Origin: DATFVA01 sp963745945
GTDB taxonomy: Bacteria; Bacteroidota; Ignavibacteria; Ignavibacteriales; Ignavibacteriaceae
Direction of reading: 5' to 3'
DNA length: 64,000 nucleotides
Assembly: GCA_963745945.1 (NCBI GenBank)
Contig: CAVUZG010000002.1
Location: forward strand, 162,619-226,618
Positions 1-8,481 of the stretch are shown in pieces (position 1 is the first letter of the stretch; each line of letters opens with the position of its first letter). A model generated the notes under the pieces. It searched no databases. It was not told the DNA's origin and saw only the letters and a list, made by a program, of their open reading frames with translations. The position numbers were made by a program, and so were the translations under genes.

Positions 1-865
1 AGAGTCGTCGAAATGACACTTCTCTTTTTTAATTGATAATTGTTAATTACTTACGGTCATTTCGATTCCCGCGGAGCGGGGAGAGAAATCTATCTTCCCT
101 CAGGAAAAGATATCTCTCCCGATAAATCGGGATCGATATGACGGTGTGCTTTGTTAATTGTTCAATGTTACTTACTTGCCATCATCTCGACTCTGGCTTT
201 TCCTTCGTGGTACTCTGTGTGTACTTCGTGTTACTTTGTGAAGTTTTATTCTTATGCGGCTAAAGTCATTCCGTTTTTTTATACAAAGCTCAGTTCACTA
301 AAGTGAACTGTAATTTTACTTTTTCTAATCCTGCTGCTTTAGATATCTCCTCCCCCTGGTCGTCGATATGACAGTGCTACTACTTGTCATTTCGAATCCG
401 ACTTTAGTCGGTGAGAAATCTTATTCTCCAATGAAAAGATATCTCCTCATTTCATTTAAACGGTTAAGACCGTTACTCAGTTTTTTAGTTTCTTTGATTC
501 CACGACTAAAGTTGTGGGTTAATGGAATACTGAGCGCATATTATTCTTATTTATGCCAGAATCTATTACTGATATAATTCAACGCCCTGCGGGGTTGTGA
601 TCTTTTTGGGTTTGTTATTTTATCTATAATAATAAAAGCCCTACGGGCTTTCTGGAGGTCAAAATAAACATCACTCACAAGGCTCAGTTCACTAAAGCGA
701 ACTGTAATGACAGGTAGAGGTTGTATTGTTTGAAGAGGAGATTTCTCCTCCCGGAGCTTGTCTGCCTCTGGCAGAGTCGTCGAAATGACGATACTCTTCC
801 CCTGTCATTTCTGGCACATTCACTTCGTTCAGTGTAATCTCCGGGAGAAATCTTTCCTGTTTTAT
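1..865. repeat. Intergenic region filled with dispersed palindromic repeats
   Basis: I find no credible gene here. The stretch holds several copies of an element with conserved flanks GTCATTTCGA and GAGAAATCT around a hairpin whose sequence varies: CCCGCGGAGCGGG at 68-80, CCCGATAAATCGGG at 118-131, CCGACTTTAGTCGG at 398-411. A second repeat, CAGTTCACTAAAGTGAACTG at 291-310, recurs with one change at 685-704. A third motif around 585-650 pairs CCCTGCGGGG with CCCTACGGGC. Similar elements recur at 5.95-6.5 kb and 24.8 kb. They look like REP-type or other non-coding dispersed repeats. Confidence 0.6.
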
Positions 866-1966
866 TTATAGATTGTTTAAGATAATATCAGTGATGCGTT
901 CAGATGTATGGCCGTCCCACAAGGGAGGAACTGAACCCTTTTTTATGTTTCCGTTTAATATGCTTACTGCAGCTTCTTTAACTTTACTAAGATCGGTTCC
1001 TATTAGCTGGTTGGTACCGAGTTTAACGGTGATTGGTCTTTCAGTATTATCTCTTACTGTAATACATTGAACTCCGAGGTACGTTGATTCCTCCTGGATG
1101 CCGCCGCTGTCAGTTATTATAAGACGGGCATTCTTTATCAAAGAAAGGAAATCAATATACCCAACCGGTTCAGTAAGAATAAGATTTTTATTTATTTTAT
1201 CCTGTAAACCGGCTGCGGTAATATTCTTTATTGTTCTTGGATGAACCGGGAATATAACTTTATCTTTTTCAGCTATAAAATTCAGCAAATCAATTATTTC
1301 TTTAAGAGTTTCCACTGAATCAACATTTGAAGGACGATGAAGTGTTACAAGAACGAATTCCCCTGACTTAACTTTTAATGATTCCATTATTCGGGATTTA
1401 TCTGCTTTGTTGAGAAAATGAACGAGGCTGTCTATCATTACATTTCCAACAAAGAATAGTTTCTCTTTATTCACTCCCTCCCTATCAAGATTATTTATAC
1501 CGCTCTCTTCGGTAATGAAAAGATAATCGGAAATTGAATCGGTCAGAATCCTGTTGATTTCCTCAGGCATTGTCCTGTCGAATGATCTTAAACCTGCTTC
1601 AACGTGTGCCACTTTAATTCCAAGCTTTACAGCAACCAGGCTGCAGGCAATAGTTGAATTAACATCTCCAACCACGATTACGAGGTCAGGTTTTTCGGCG
1701 AGAACAACTTTCTCAAACTCAATCATAATCTTTGCTGTCTGCTCTGCGTGAGAACCGGAACCGACACCGAGATAAAAATCAGGCTCAGGCAGTTCAAGAT
1801 CCCTGAAGAAAACTTCAGACATCTTTTCATCATAATGCTGCCCTGTATGGCAGACAAGGTGATTAACCACATCTTTATGTTTCAGAAACTCCCTGTGTAT
1901 CGGCGCTATCTTCATAAAGTTGGGACGAGCTCCGACTACTGAAATAATCTTCAACTGTTTTGTCAT
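866..1966 (-). CDS. wecB: UDP-N-acetylglucosamine 2-epimerase (non-hydrolysing)
   Basis: The 366-residue product interconverts UDP-GlcNAc and UDP-ManNAc in the cytoplasm, supplying ManNAc units for surface polysaccharides. The length is normal for the family. Visible motifs are GARPNFMKIAP (12-22), HTGQHYD (40-46), VVGDVNST (98-105, with Asp101), HVEAGLRSFDRTMPEE (121-136), HRPSNVDS (210-217), HPRT (242-245), DSGGIQEE (286-293) and the UDP-binding RDNTERP (305-311). Start MTKQLKIISVVGARPN fits the family N-terminus. It stands alone, with no other polysaccharide genes beside it in the window. The 323 bp upstream (1967-2289) show no gene or clear signal. Confidence 0.93.
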   Translation of the reverse strand: MTKQLKIISVVGARPNFMKIAPIHREFLKHKDVVNHLVCHTGQHYDEKMSEVFFRDLELPEPDFYLGVGSGSHAEQTAKIMIEFEKVVLAEKPDLVIVVGDVNSTIACSLVAVKLGIKVAHVEAGLRSFDRTMPEEINRILTDSISDYLFITEESGINNLDREGVNKEKLFFVGNVMIDSLVHFLNKADKSRIMESLKVKSGEFVLVTLHRPSNVDSVETLKEIIDLLNFIAEKDKVIFPVHPRTIKNITAAGLQDKINKNLILTEPVGYIDFLSLIKNARLIITDSGGIQEESTYLGVQCITVRDNTERPITVKLGTNQLIGTDLSKVKEAAVSILNGNIKKGSVPPLWDGHTSERITDIILNNL

Positions 1967-2289
1967 TAATATTCTGCAACCTTAATTATAAACTGTTATG
2001 TAAAATAGTTTATCGATAACAAATGACCAAACAATAATAGATGATACAGTGTCGTATTTTCAAAATGATTCGAAACTTTGTCTATTCGTTCTTCTGAAAT
2101 ATTTTCAGATTCAAAGTTTAGCGAAGACACAACTAAGGAAAACAAGTTTTAGTGAGGAACTATTAACTATTAATAAAAATCACAAGTATCAGGTTGCTGT
2201 AAAATTATCACATACAATCAACTGATCACTATGTATTTTCTATTCTCAATTACGGAAACTATTTACTGACAGGATAGGGATTAGATAAT

Positions 2290-2565
2290 ATGGAAGCAAT
2301 TTTACGGATCTATTCCAAAATTACACACAGAAAAGGGCGCTCATCAGAATCAGTTAAATCATCAACAAATAATTATTTAATAGAGCCTTTTTATGCTGGT
2401 ATTGCCGGCTTTGCAACATTTCTGTTTTTTCTTTTTTTAATAGAAACATTAATGCATTTCTCCGGTATCAGCCACAAATTTGTTTTCGGAACGAAAGAGG
2501 TTTCAATCGCATCAATAGGATTTGCTCTTCAGTTTATCTCCAGGATTCTTAAAAATTTCAATTAA
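2290..2565 (+). CDS. Small hypothetical membrane protein
   Basis: This 91-residue protein is not recognised. It has a basic N-terminus (residues 1-28), one strong hydrophobic segment at about 36-56 (AGIAGFATFLFFLFLIETLM) and a weaker one near 70-82, so it is probably inserted in the inner membrane. It is isolated between wecB and the lipocalin. A weak AGGATAGGGA purine stretch lies about 15 nt upstream of the ATG. It could be a real small gene or a chance reading frame. Confidence 0.45.
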   Translation: MEAILRIYSKITHRKGRSSESVKSSTNNYLIEPFYAGIAGFATFLFFLFLIETLMHFSGISHKFVFGTKEVSIASIGFALQFISRILKNFN

Positions 2566-2584
2566 ACCCCCGTACTTTAAAAAG

Positions 2585-2785
2585 TAAAAACCCCTTATTA
2601 CAAGGGGCAATTACTATGATATTATGTATGGAAAATTATATTCAAAAATCGGCGCCGGCAGCCAAAGAAACCAGTAGCGCTCTCAAATTAAATGCCTTCC
2701 GTTTTCCTTAATCCACCGGCTAAAAGTACAACAAATTCTGTAGAGACTAATCTCATCGTACACCGTTATAATTTGTTATTAAATC
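2585..2785 (-). ncRNA. Candidate ~200-nt non-coding RNA
   Basis: On the minus strand a perfect Bacteroidota-type -7 box TACCTTTG (2798-2791) is followed by about 200 nt without a coding frame. The stretch ends in a GC hairpin CCCCTT-GTAAT-AAGGGG (2607-2591) and a T-rich run. Internal self-complementary pieces exist, such as GAGA-TTAG-TCTC and paired CCGG/GGCGCC blocks. Promoter, length and terminator together suggest a stable RNA. The size would fit 6S RNA, but I cannot assign a family from sequence alone. Confidence 0.4.
2591..2607 (-). terminator. Hairpin with T-run on the minus strand
   Basis: The stem CCCCTT/AAGGGG has a 5-nt loop and is followed on the minus strand by TTTTTACTTTTT. That is a convincing intrinsic terminator for the candidate RNA to its right. 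No coding gene on this strand lies close enough to be served by it. Confidence 0.55.
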
Positions 2786-2790
2786 TGCTG

Positions 2791-2798
2791 CAAAGGTA
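2791..2798 (-). promoter_or_regulatory. Bacteroidota -7 box TACCTTTG
   Basis: This is an exact match to the TAnnTTTG consensus of the Bacteroidota primary sigma factor, read on the minus strand. It lies about 6 nt before the inferred start of the candidate RNA. The -33 region is T-rich but has no clear TTTG. Confidence 0.45.
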
Positions 2799-2952
2799 TA
2801 AGAATAAAAATAAATCACCGTGATTAAAATCATTAATAAATTTTCCAGCCTGAATTTCTTTAGTTTTACACTGTAATGGAATTTTTTTTGCACTGATTGT
2901 GTTTAACTGATGTAAGCTAAAATCTTTTATTAATTAATAAAGAACAATTTGT

Positions 2953-3483
2953 ATGAAATCAATAATGGTAATTTTTTTAATACTTTCAATTAATATTATG
3001 GCACAGGATGAAAACACGGAACCCTTAACTGTTAACCACGTAGATCTTAAAAGGTATACAGGGCTGTGGTATGAAATATCTAAAATTCCGAATCGTTTTC
3101 AGAAGAACTGCACTGGCAACACAACAGCCAGCTATTCTTTAAATGACGATGGAACCATTAAAGTTGTAAACAGCTGCAGAGAAGACGATGGAGAAATGAA
3201 TATTGCGGAGGGTATTGCAAAAGTTGTAGATAAAAAGACCAATTCAAAACTTGAAGTCAGTTTTGTAAGCATTTTAGGTATAAATCTTTTCTGGGGAGAC
3301 TACTGGATAATAGGGCTTGGTGATGATTATGATTACGCGGTTATCGGTACTCCCAACCGCAAATACGGATGGATACTGAGCCGTACAAAACAGCTTACTG
3401 AAGAAAAGCTGAATGAAGCTAACAGTATCCTGAGGAAGAACGGTTATAATCCAAATGATTTTATAATGACTCCACAGGACTGA
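2953..3483 (+). CDS. Bacterial lipocalin (Blc-like)
   Basis: The 176-residue protein is of the Blc/apolipoprotein D type, which binds lipids or other hydrophobic ligands at the cell envelope. A signal peptide runs to about residue 17 (IMA, then QDEN). There is no lipobox cysteine, so unlike E. coli Blc it is probably soluble in the periplasm or secreted. Family signatures are YTGLWYEISKIPNRFQ (35-50), NSCREDDG, and the C-terminal block GDYWIIGLGDDYDYAVIGTP followed by RKYGWILSRT. It is a single gene, convergent with the phosphatase gene downstream. Confidence 0.9.
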   Translation: MKSIMVIFLILSINIMAQDENTEPLTVNHVDLKRYTGLWYEISKIPNRFQKNCTGNTTASYSLNDDGTIKVVNSCREDDGEMNIAEGIAKVVDKKTNSKLEVSFVSILGINLFWGDYWIIGLGDDYDYAVIGTPNRKYGWILSRTKQLTEEKLNEANSILRKNGYNPNDFIMTPQD

Positions 3484-3500
3484 TCACAAACAGTTCTAAC

Positions 3501-3547
3501 GGGCAGAATGTTGACATAAAAACAAAACCGGATTATCAATTCTGCCC
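3501..3547. terminator. Bidirectional hairpin between convergent genes
   Basis: GGGCAGAAT (3501-3509) pairs perfectly with ATTCTGCCC (3539-3547) across a 29-nt loop. It sits between the lipocalin stop and the stop of the convergent phosphatase gene. The loop is long for an intrinsic terminator, so the role is inferred from its position. Confidence 0.4.
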
Positions 3548-3561
3548 TGTTTACTAACCAG

Positions 3562-5040
3562 TTATTTAAGAAGTACCATTTTCTTTACCTGGCTGAAATT
3601 ACCTGAATTAATTCTGTACAGGTAAACCCCGTTGGGCTGACCGGCAGCATCAAACTGAACTGAATGGTGCCCCGCAGGTTGTTTTTCGTTTACCAGCGTT
3701 GCAACTTCTTTACCGAGTATATTGAATACTTTTATTGAAACAAAACTTTCAGCAGGAAGCTGGTAATTAATAATGGTAGCCGGGTTAAAAGGATTCGGAA
3801 AATTTTGTCCCAGCCTGTATTCTTCAGGTGCACTTATCCTGATTTCTACTACGTCTGAATATTTTATTGTTCCGTCGAAATCGATCTGCTTCAGCCTGTA
3901 AACAACTTTTCCCGTTATACCGGAATTAATAGGATTATCAGTGTATTGATAATTAGTTGTTTCTGTTGCATTTCCCTTTCCTGCTATAAAACTAATGGTT
4001 TCCCATTCGTTATTTGATTTTCTCTGAATCTCAAAACCGCGGTTGTTTTTTTCAGTTGCGGTACTCCAACTTAACAGAACAGAGTTACCTTCATCACCGG
4101 CTGTAAAATTAACGAGTTCAACCGGTATAGGATTCGGATAATCAAACAGCGAGGTTCCGGTTGCTTCCGGAGTCTGAAATCCCAATAAATCACCAACAGT
4201 AGGAGCTATATCTCTCTGCCATGCGGAAAAATCGAGAGTCTGATTAATACTAACACCTCTTCCCAGTGCTAAAAGCATTATATGAGTACAGCCTTCACAT
4301 CCGTCGCCATGATTAGTAAAACCGCCATGTCCGTCGTCATGCCTGCCGTGATCATTTGTTACAAATACTGTTGTATTCTGCGGTGTATACCCATAGTCTC
4401 CTGCCTCAATATGCTGCCATAGCTGATAAATATAACTGTCAGCATTTGTAATTGCCGAAAGATAATTATTCCAGTTGCCGGCATGCCCCGCTGCATCAAC
4501 CTGAGCAAAATTTATTACGAGTAACCTGGGATGATATGCATCCAAAACATTTATAACTTTAGAATAGGTCTGGGAGTCATTTCTATTATCATCTCCAACC
4601 CATGTTCCACCGTAGTCAGATCCGTAACCGGGATCTGTTGAGTACGTAAGAATATTCAATTTAGTTTTTCCAGTCACAGCGTAACAATCAGACTGAGGGC
4701 TGCCTAGTTCTTTTCTCATATATTCAAAAACAGTAGGTTTTGTTGGTCTTTCACTTCCATCATTAGCAATAGGCTGCCAGGTACCTGATTCCACAGCAGA
4801 GTGTCCGGGACAAGTTTCTGTATAACCGGAGGGATAATTTATCCCAAAATTTGTGTACAAAGTGCCTAATGGTTTCATATCAGTATACAGGTGAGGAATA
4901 TAAGTACTGCCTGCCCCAAAGGTTTCAGAATATCTTGCCCCATCCATTACCACTATAATGACGTTCTGAGCCTGAAGGAATGAACCAAAGGCTATTATTA
5001 GTGCTATAATAAAGAGTTTTATTGAAGTAGCTATTTTCAT
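3562..5040 (-). CDS. Secreted alkaline-phosphatase-superfamily hydrolase with T9SS sorting domain
   Basis: The 492-residue protein has a signal peptide (cleavage near AQ, residues 24-25), an alkaline phosphatase/nucleotide pyrophosphatase domain (26-300), a linker repeat and a C-terminal T9SS sorting domain (about 405-492, QNFPNPFNPAT). Metal and catalytic residues of the superfamily are visible: Asp33 (VVMDGAR), a nucleophile candidate Thr76 (TETCPGH), Asp182 and His186 (VDAAGH), Asp230 and His231 (NDHG), and His244. It should act outside the cell on phosphate mono- or diesters. The exact substrate cannot be read from the sequence. Confidence 0.85.
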   Translation of the reverse strand: MKIATSIKLFIIALIIAFGSFLQAQNVIIVVMDGARYSETFGAGSTYIPHLYTDMKPLGTLYTNFGINYPSGYTETCPGHSAVESGTWQPIANDGSERPTKPTVFEYMRKELGSPQSDCYAVTGKTKLNILTYSTDPGYGSDYGGTWVGDDNRNDSQTYSKVINVLDAYHPRLLVINFAQVDAAGHAGNWNNYLSAITNADSYIYQLWQHIEAGDYGYTPQNTTVFVTNDHGRHDDGHGGFTNHGDGCEGCTHIMLLALGRGVSINQTLDFSAWQRDIAPTVGDLLGFQTPEATGTSLFDYPNPIPVELVNFTAGDEGNSVLLSWSTATEKNNRGFEIQRKSNNEWETISFIAGKGNATETTNYQYTDNPINSGITGKVVYRLKQIDFDGTIKYSDVVEIRISAPEEYRLGQNFPNPFNPATIINYQLPAESFVSIKVFNILGKEVATLVNEKQPAGHHSVQFDAAGQPNGVYLYRINSGNFSQVKKMVLLK

Positions 5041-5178
5041 GAGTTTTATTCCCGAATTAATATTTATGAGCCTGATGTTTTATAGCGCAAATTGTATACC
5101 ATTAACCAGCCAAATAATACTGCTGTTTACACCCTGATTACTGCTAGTTTTCTTACTTAAGGGAATATCCTGAATAAA

Positions 5179-5340
5179 TTGAAAAAACTGGTATTAATTT
5201 CAGAAACACCAATAGCATTTGTAAAAATTGCGGAATTTGAATCAAAAATCGGAATCAAAGTTAAAAATATTATTCCCTGGTTTTACTTAGCAGCTGGCAT
5301 TTCATTTGTGCAGTTAAGGGAAAAAATATTTATGATATGA
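5179..5340 (+). CDS. Possible small ORF (53 aa, TTG start) coupled to the next gene
   Basis: An open frame starting at TTG (5179), or at CTG 5170, encodes about 53 residues with a plausible composition: KKLVLISETP..., a hydrophobic stretch IIPWFYLAAGISF, and the end REKIFMI. Its TGA overlaps the ATG of the next gene, a usual arrangement for translational coupling. AAGGGA lies 6 nt before the CTG. No family is recognised, and the unusual start keeps confidence low. The rest of 5041-5178 shows nothing. Confidence 0.3.
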   Translation: MKKLVLISETPIAFVKIAEFESKIGIKVKNIIPWFYLAAGISFVQLREKIFMI

Positions 5341-5933
5341 AGAAATTTCTTATATTCCTTTTAGTTCTCACCACTGCAATAGCAGTTTACAGCTTCTGGC
5401 CGGAGAAGGAGCTAAAGCATCCTCCAGGCATACTTGCACCGGATGATCCTGTGCAGGTTACGGTTAAAAATCCTGTCAGCTGGCAGAAAGATGATTTTAC
5501 TATCACTCCACTTGCAAGTTTCAGTATAAAAGCTTTTGTATTAAGCACAAACAGTTTTTCAATTGGAGATGCGAGTGATTTGTCCCCGATGGATCTCGCT
5601 TTGGGCTGGGGTCAGATGTCTAACCAGGTAATAATAGACGGACTGGAAATCAGTCAGAGTAACAGGTGGTATCACTGGAAAGCAAAGACACTCATAATAC
5701 CCGCTTCTGAAATAAGTAAACACAGCGCAAATATGCACATCATCCCTGCAAATGATAAAATTGAACAAACGCTGGACAAGCTTTACAAAGGATGTATAAT
5801 AGAGATGAAAGGTTTTCTTGTTGCTGTTAAAGGCAAAAATGGATTTCACTGGGAAAGTTCTCTAAGAAGAGATGATACCGGTGGTGGGGCATGCGAGCTT
5901 GTATGGGTTAACGAGTTAACAATTGTAAATTAA
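5337..5933 (+). CDS. Conserved hypothetical exported or anchored protein
   Basis: The 198-residue protein has an N-terminal hydrophobic segment (residues 3-19), probably an uncleaved anchor or signal sequence, followed by a soluble domain. Distinct conserved-looking blocks are LGWGQMS (about 89-95), ISQSNRWYHW, HSANMHIIPAN (about 131-141), and a C-terminal SLRRDDTGGGACELVWV with a lone cysteine. I recall proteins with this pattern as conserved hypotheticals in Proteobacteria and Bacteroidota, without a known function. It may be coupled to the small frame just upstream. Confidence 0.7.
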   Translation: MKKFLIFLLVLTTAIAVYSFWPEKELKHPPGILAPDDPVQVTVKNPVSWQKDDFTITPLASFSIKAFVLSTNSFSIGDASDLSPMDLALGWGQMSNQVIIDGLEISQSNRWYHWKAKTLIIPASEISKHSANMHIIPANDKIEQTLDKLYKGCIIEMKGFLVAVKGKNGFHWESSLRRDDTGGGACELVWVNELTIVN

Positions 5934-6657
5934 CAATTATTAATTATCAATTGACAATTAGAACATATTAGTGTCATCACTATTATTTCGATTTGACGCC
6001 GTTCAGGCAGTATCCGGCCCTGACTACCGTAGGCAGGCTCCCCCGCCAGGGCGGGGTCAGACAGTATTTATCTTTGAACGTTTGGCTTCATAAAATTTCT
6101 AAACCTGCCTATGCCGGCGGGTAGGCGCAATTCTTTTTATGTGCAGGGAAAGAGTAAAAAACATTTGAGGAGGAGATTTCTCTCCCAATAAATCGGGATC
6201 GAAATGACAGCACTTGATGAACCATTAAGAATTTTCAAACTTGCCTGACGGCAGGCAGGCGCAATTCTTTTAATGTGCAGGGAAAGAGAAAAACATTTGA
6301 GGAGGAGATTTCTCTCCCGACAAGTCGGGATCGAAATGACTAGTAAAGGAGTGTCGGCATATCGACTAATGAAATGAGGAGATATCTTTTCCTGAGGAAA
6401 AAATCTTACCACACGGACAAGATTTCTCTCCCGATAAATCGGGATCGAAATGACAGCACTTGATGAAGAATTGACAATGAATAATTAAGAATTAAGAATT
6501 TTCAATTATCAATTATCAACTATCAACTATCAATTTTCAATTATAAGTTTGGAAGGTACAGAATTCTTTCATGCTATTAATTTTCAAACTGTAAAGTTTT
6601 CTGATTATATTCTATTACTCTTAATTATAATCTTAATTCCGGGACTGAAAATTTAAT
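5934..6657. repeat. Intergenic block of palindromic repeats
   Basis: No gene is seen. An ~85-bp unit is directly repeated at about 6124-6209 and 6259-6340. Each unit runs from GCGCAATTCTTTT through ATGTGCAGGGAAAGAG to GGATCGAAATGAC. A third partial copy lies at 6419-6466. The hairpin core differs between copies with compensating changes: CCCGATAAATCGGG at 6430-6443 and CCCGACAAGTCGGG at 6316-6329. A GC-rich palindrome, TGCCTGACGGCAGGCA, lies near 6242-6257, and ATTATCAATTATCAAC-type low-complexity repeats fill 6470-6540. Confidence 0.65.
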
Positions 6658-7206
6658 ATGATAATAGCCGTTATATTAATTGCATTTATAATTCTCTGGT
6701 TTGTTTTTATATACAACCGGTTTATTAAACAAAAGAATATTGTTAGAGAAGCGTGGAGCGGAATTGATGTTCAGCTTAAAAGACGTTACGATCTTATACC
6801 GAATCTTGTGGATACAGTAAGCGGATACAGTAATTATGAAAAAGATCTTCTGCAGAAAATAACCAGTCAGAGAGCAAGAACGATGGAGCTTAACTCACCC
6901 GGGGAAAAAGCACAGCCGGAATCAGAATTATCGGGAATGCTTAAAAATCTGTTTGCAGTTGTAGAAAATTATCCCGACTTAAAAGCCAATCAGAATTTTC
7001 TTAAACTTCAGGAACAATTAACTGAAGTTGAAGACCAGATACAGTTTGCAAGAAGATATTACAACGGGGCTGTAAGAGATTACAACACACAGGTTGAATC
7101 ATTTCCATCAAATATTATTGCACTTGTTTTTAATTTTAAGAAAGAAGAATTTTTCGAAATATCTCTAGCCACAGAACGAGATACCCCGAAGGTTGGTTTA
7201 AGCTGA
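6658..7206 (+). CDS. lemA: LemA family protein
   Basis: The 182-residue protein has one N-terminal membrane helix (residues 2-20), the typical N-out anchor, followed by a long helical domain. Family motifs are WSGIDVQLKRRYDLIPNLV (33-51), SERA-like SQRARTM, and the C-terminal IQFARRYYNGAVRDYNTQVE and FPSNIIA. LemA proteins are widespread with an unclear envelope role. The gene overlaps closely with the DUF2207 gene (2-nt gap), and LemA-DUF2207 pairs are a common operon. Confidence 0.93.
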   Translation: MIIAVILIAFIILWFVFIYNRFIKQKNIVREAWSGIDVQLKRRYDLIPNLVDTVSGYSNYEKDLLQKITSQRARTMELNSPGEKAQPESELSGMLKNLFAVVENYPDLKANQNFLKLQEQLTEVEDQIQFARRYYNGAVRDYNTQVESFPSNIIALVFNFKKEEFFEISLATERDTPKVGLS

Positions 7207-7208
7207 AG

Positions 7209-8315
7209 ATGAAAAATATTTTAATCACCTTTTCTGTAATCCTGGTTTTAACTTCTTCTTTATCCGCCGGCACACGGGAAAAGATATACTCCTACCACAG
7301 TGATATAGTAATTCAAAAAGATGCCTCGATGCTTGTAACTGAAACCATCAAAGTGAAGGCTCTTGGAATAGATATAAAGCGAGGTATCTACAGAGATTTC
7401 CCCACAACCTACAAGGATTCCTACGGTAATAAAATTGTAGTTGATATGAATATACTCGGAGTTTACAGGGACAATAAGCCTGAAGATTATCATACGGAAT
7501 CTATGAGTAACGGTATAAGAATTTATATCGGCAATAAAAATATTTATCTCGATCCCGGTGATTATACTTACAAACTCGTTTACAAAACTAACCGGCAGCT
7601 CGGTTTTTTCCCGGACCATGATGAACTTTACTGGAATGCAACAGGCAACGGGTGGGTATTCCCGATTGAAGAAGCATCGGCAACAATCACTCTTCCTGAA
7701 AGAGTCTCATCAAATGATTTGAAATTTTACGGGTACACAGGCAGGCAGGGTTCGCGTGAAAGAAATTTATCTGCAAAACTACTTTCACCGGGGAAAGTAA
7801 ATTATGAAACTAATAATTCTCTTCGTTCGTTTGAAGGATTAACAGTTGTACTTGAATTCCCTAAAGGAATTGTATCAGAACCGACAGCCACACAAAAGCT
7901 CTCTTATTTTGCCGAAGATAACTTAAGTGAAATTATTGGCATTACCGGGCTGTTTATTATTTTCTTTTACTACCTGATTGTATGGTTTAAGGTCGGGAAA
8001 GATCCTGAAAAAGATGTTATTATTCCTTTATTTAATCCGCCTGACAACCTCTCCCCTGCTGCCGTAAGATATATTGAACGAATGGGATTTGATAATAAAT
8101 CATTTGCAGCTTCAATTATTAATATGGCAGTGAAAGGTTACCTTAAAATAAAAGAGGAAGACGGAAAGTATTCATTAATAAGATTGAAAAGTGATACTGC
8201 ATCACTAAGTAAAGAAGAAAAGAAGATTGCCGAAAAACTAACCTTCTCCAAAAACGGCTCCGGTCCCCAGGTTGAAGATGTCTTAAATAAGCTAAACACT
8301 TTAAAAGAACAGTAA
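7209..8315 (+). CDS. DUF2207 membrane protein, N-terminal part (frameshifted)
   Basis: The 368-residue piece starts with a signal peptide (to about SAG at 21), followed by the DUF2207 domain (YSYHSDIVIQKDASMLVTET, IKRGIYRDFPT, DELYWNATGNGWVFPIE) and one membrane helix near 240-258. It is a YciQ-type envelope protein paired with LemA. The frame ends in TAA at 8313-8315, but the protein continues in the +1 frame (NNFFAKKISGIISSAVQ...), so one base is extra or two are missing near 8312. The remainder is listed as the next feature. Confidence 0.8.
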   Translation: MKNILITFSVILVLTSSLSAGTREKIYSYHSDIVIQKDASMLVTETIKVKALGIDIKRGIYRDFPTTYKDSYGNKIVVDMNILGVYRDNKPEDYHTESMSNGIRIYIGNKNIYLDPGDYTYKLVYKTNRQLGFFPDHDELYWNATGNGWVFPIEEASATITLPERVSSNDLKFYGYTGRQGSRERNLSAKLLSPGKVNYETNNSLRSFEGLTVVLEFPKGIVSEPTATQKLSYFAEDNLSEIIGITGLFIIFFYYLIVWFKVGKDPEKDVIIPLFNPPDNLSPAAVRYIERMGFDNKSFAASIINMAVKGYLKIKEEDGKYSLIRLKSDTASLSKEEKKIAEKLTFSKNGSGPQVEDVLNKLNTLKEQ

Positions 8316-8481
8316 TAATTTCTTTGCAAAAAAAATATCCGGCATTATCTCATCGGCTGTACAGAACAGGATAAAAGATATACCTAAAGAGGATCCCGAG
8401 ACAGGAGAAGAATATGAACTGGAATTAAAAAATACAAATCATACTATTTTCAGCAGTGCGATAAGTGCTTTAAAGAAAGAA

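Noticed and set aside
368..577. 69-residue plus-strand frame
   Set aside because: It lies in the repeat block, has low-complexity composition and runs through the repeat flanks.
6137..6412. 91-residue minus-strand frame with repeated ISIPT..RERNLLLKCF
   Set aside because: It is simply the translation of the dispersed repeat, and the repeats within it equal the DNA repeats.
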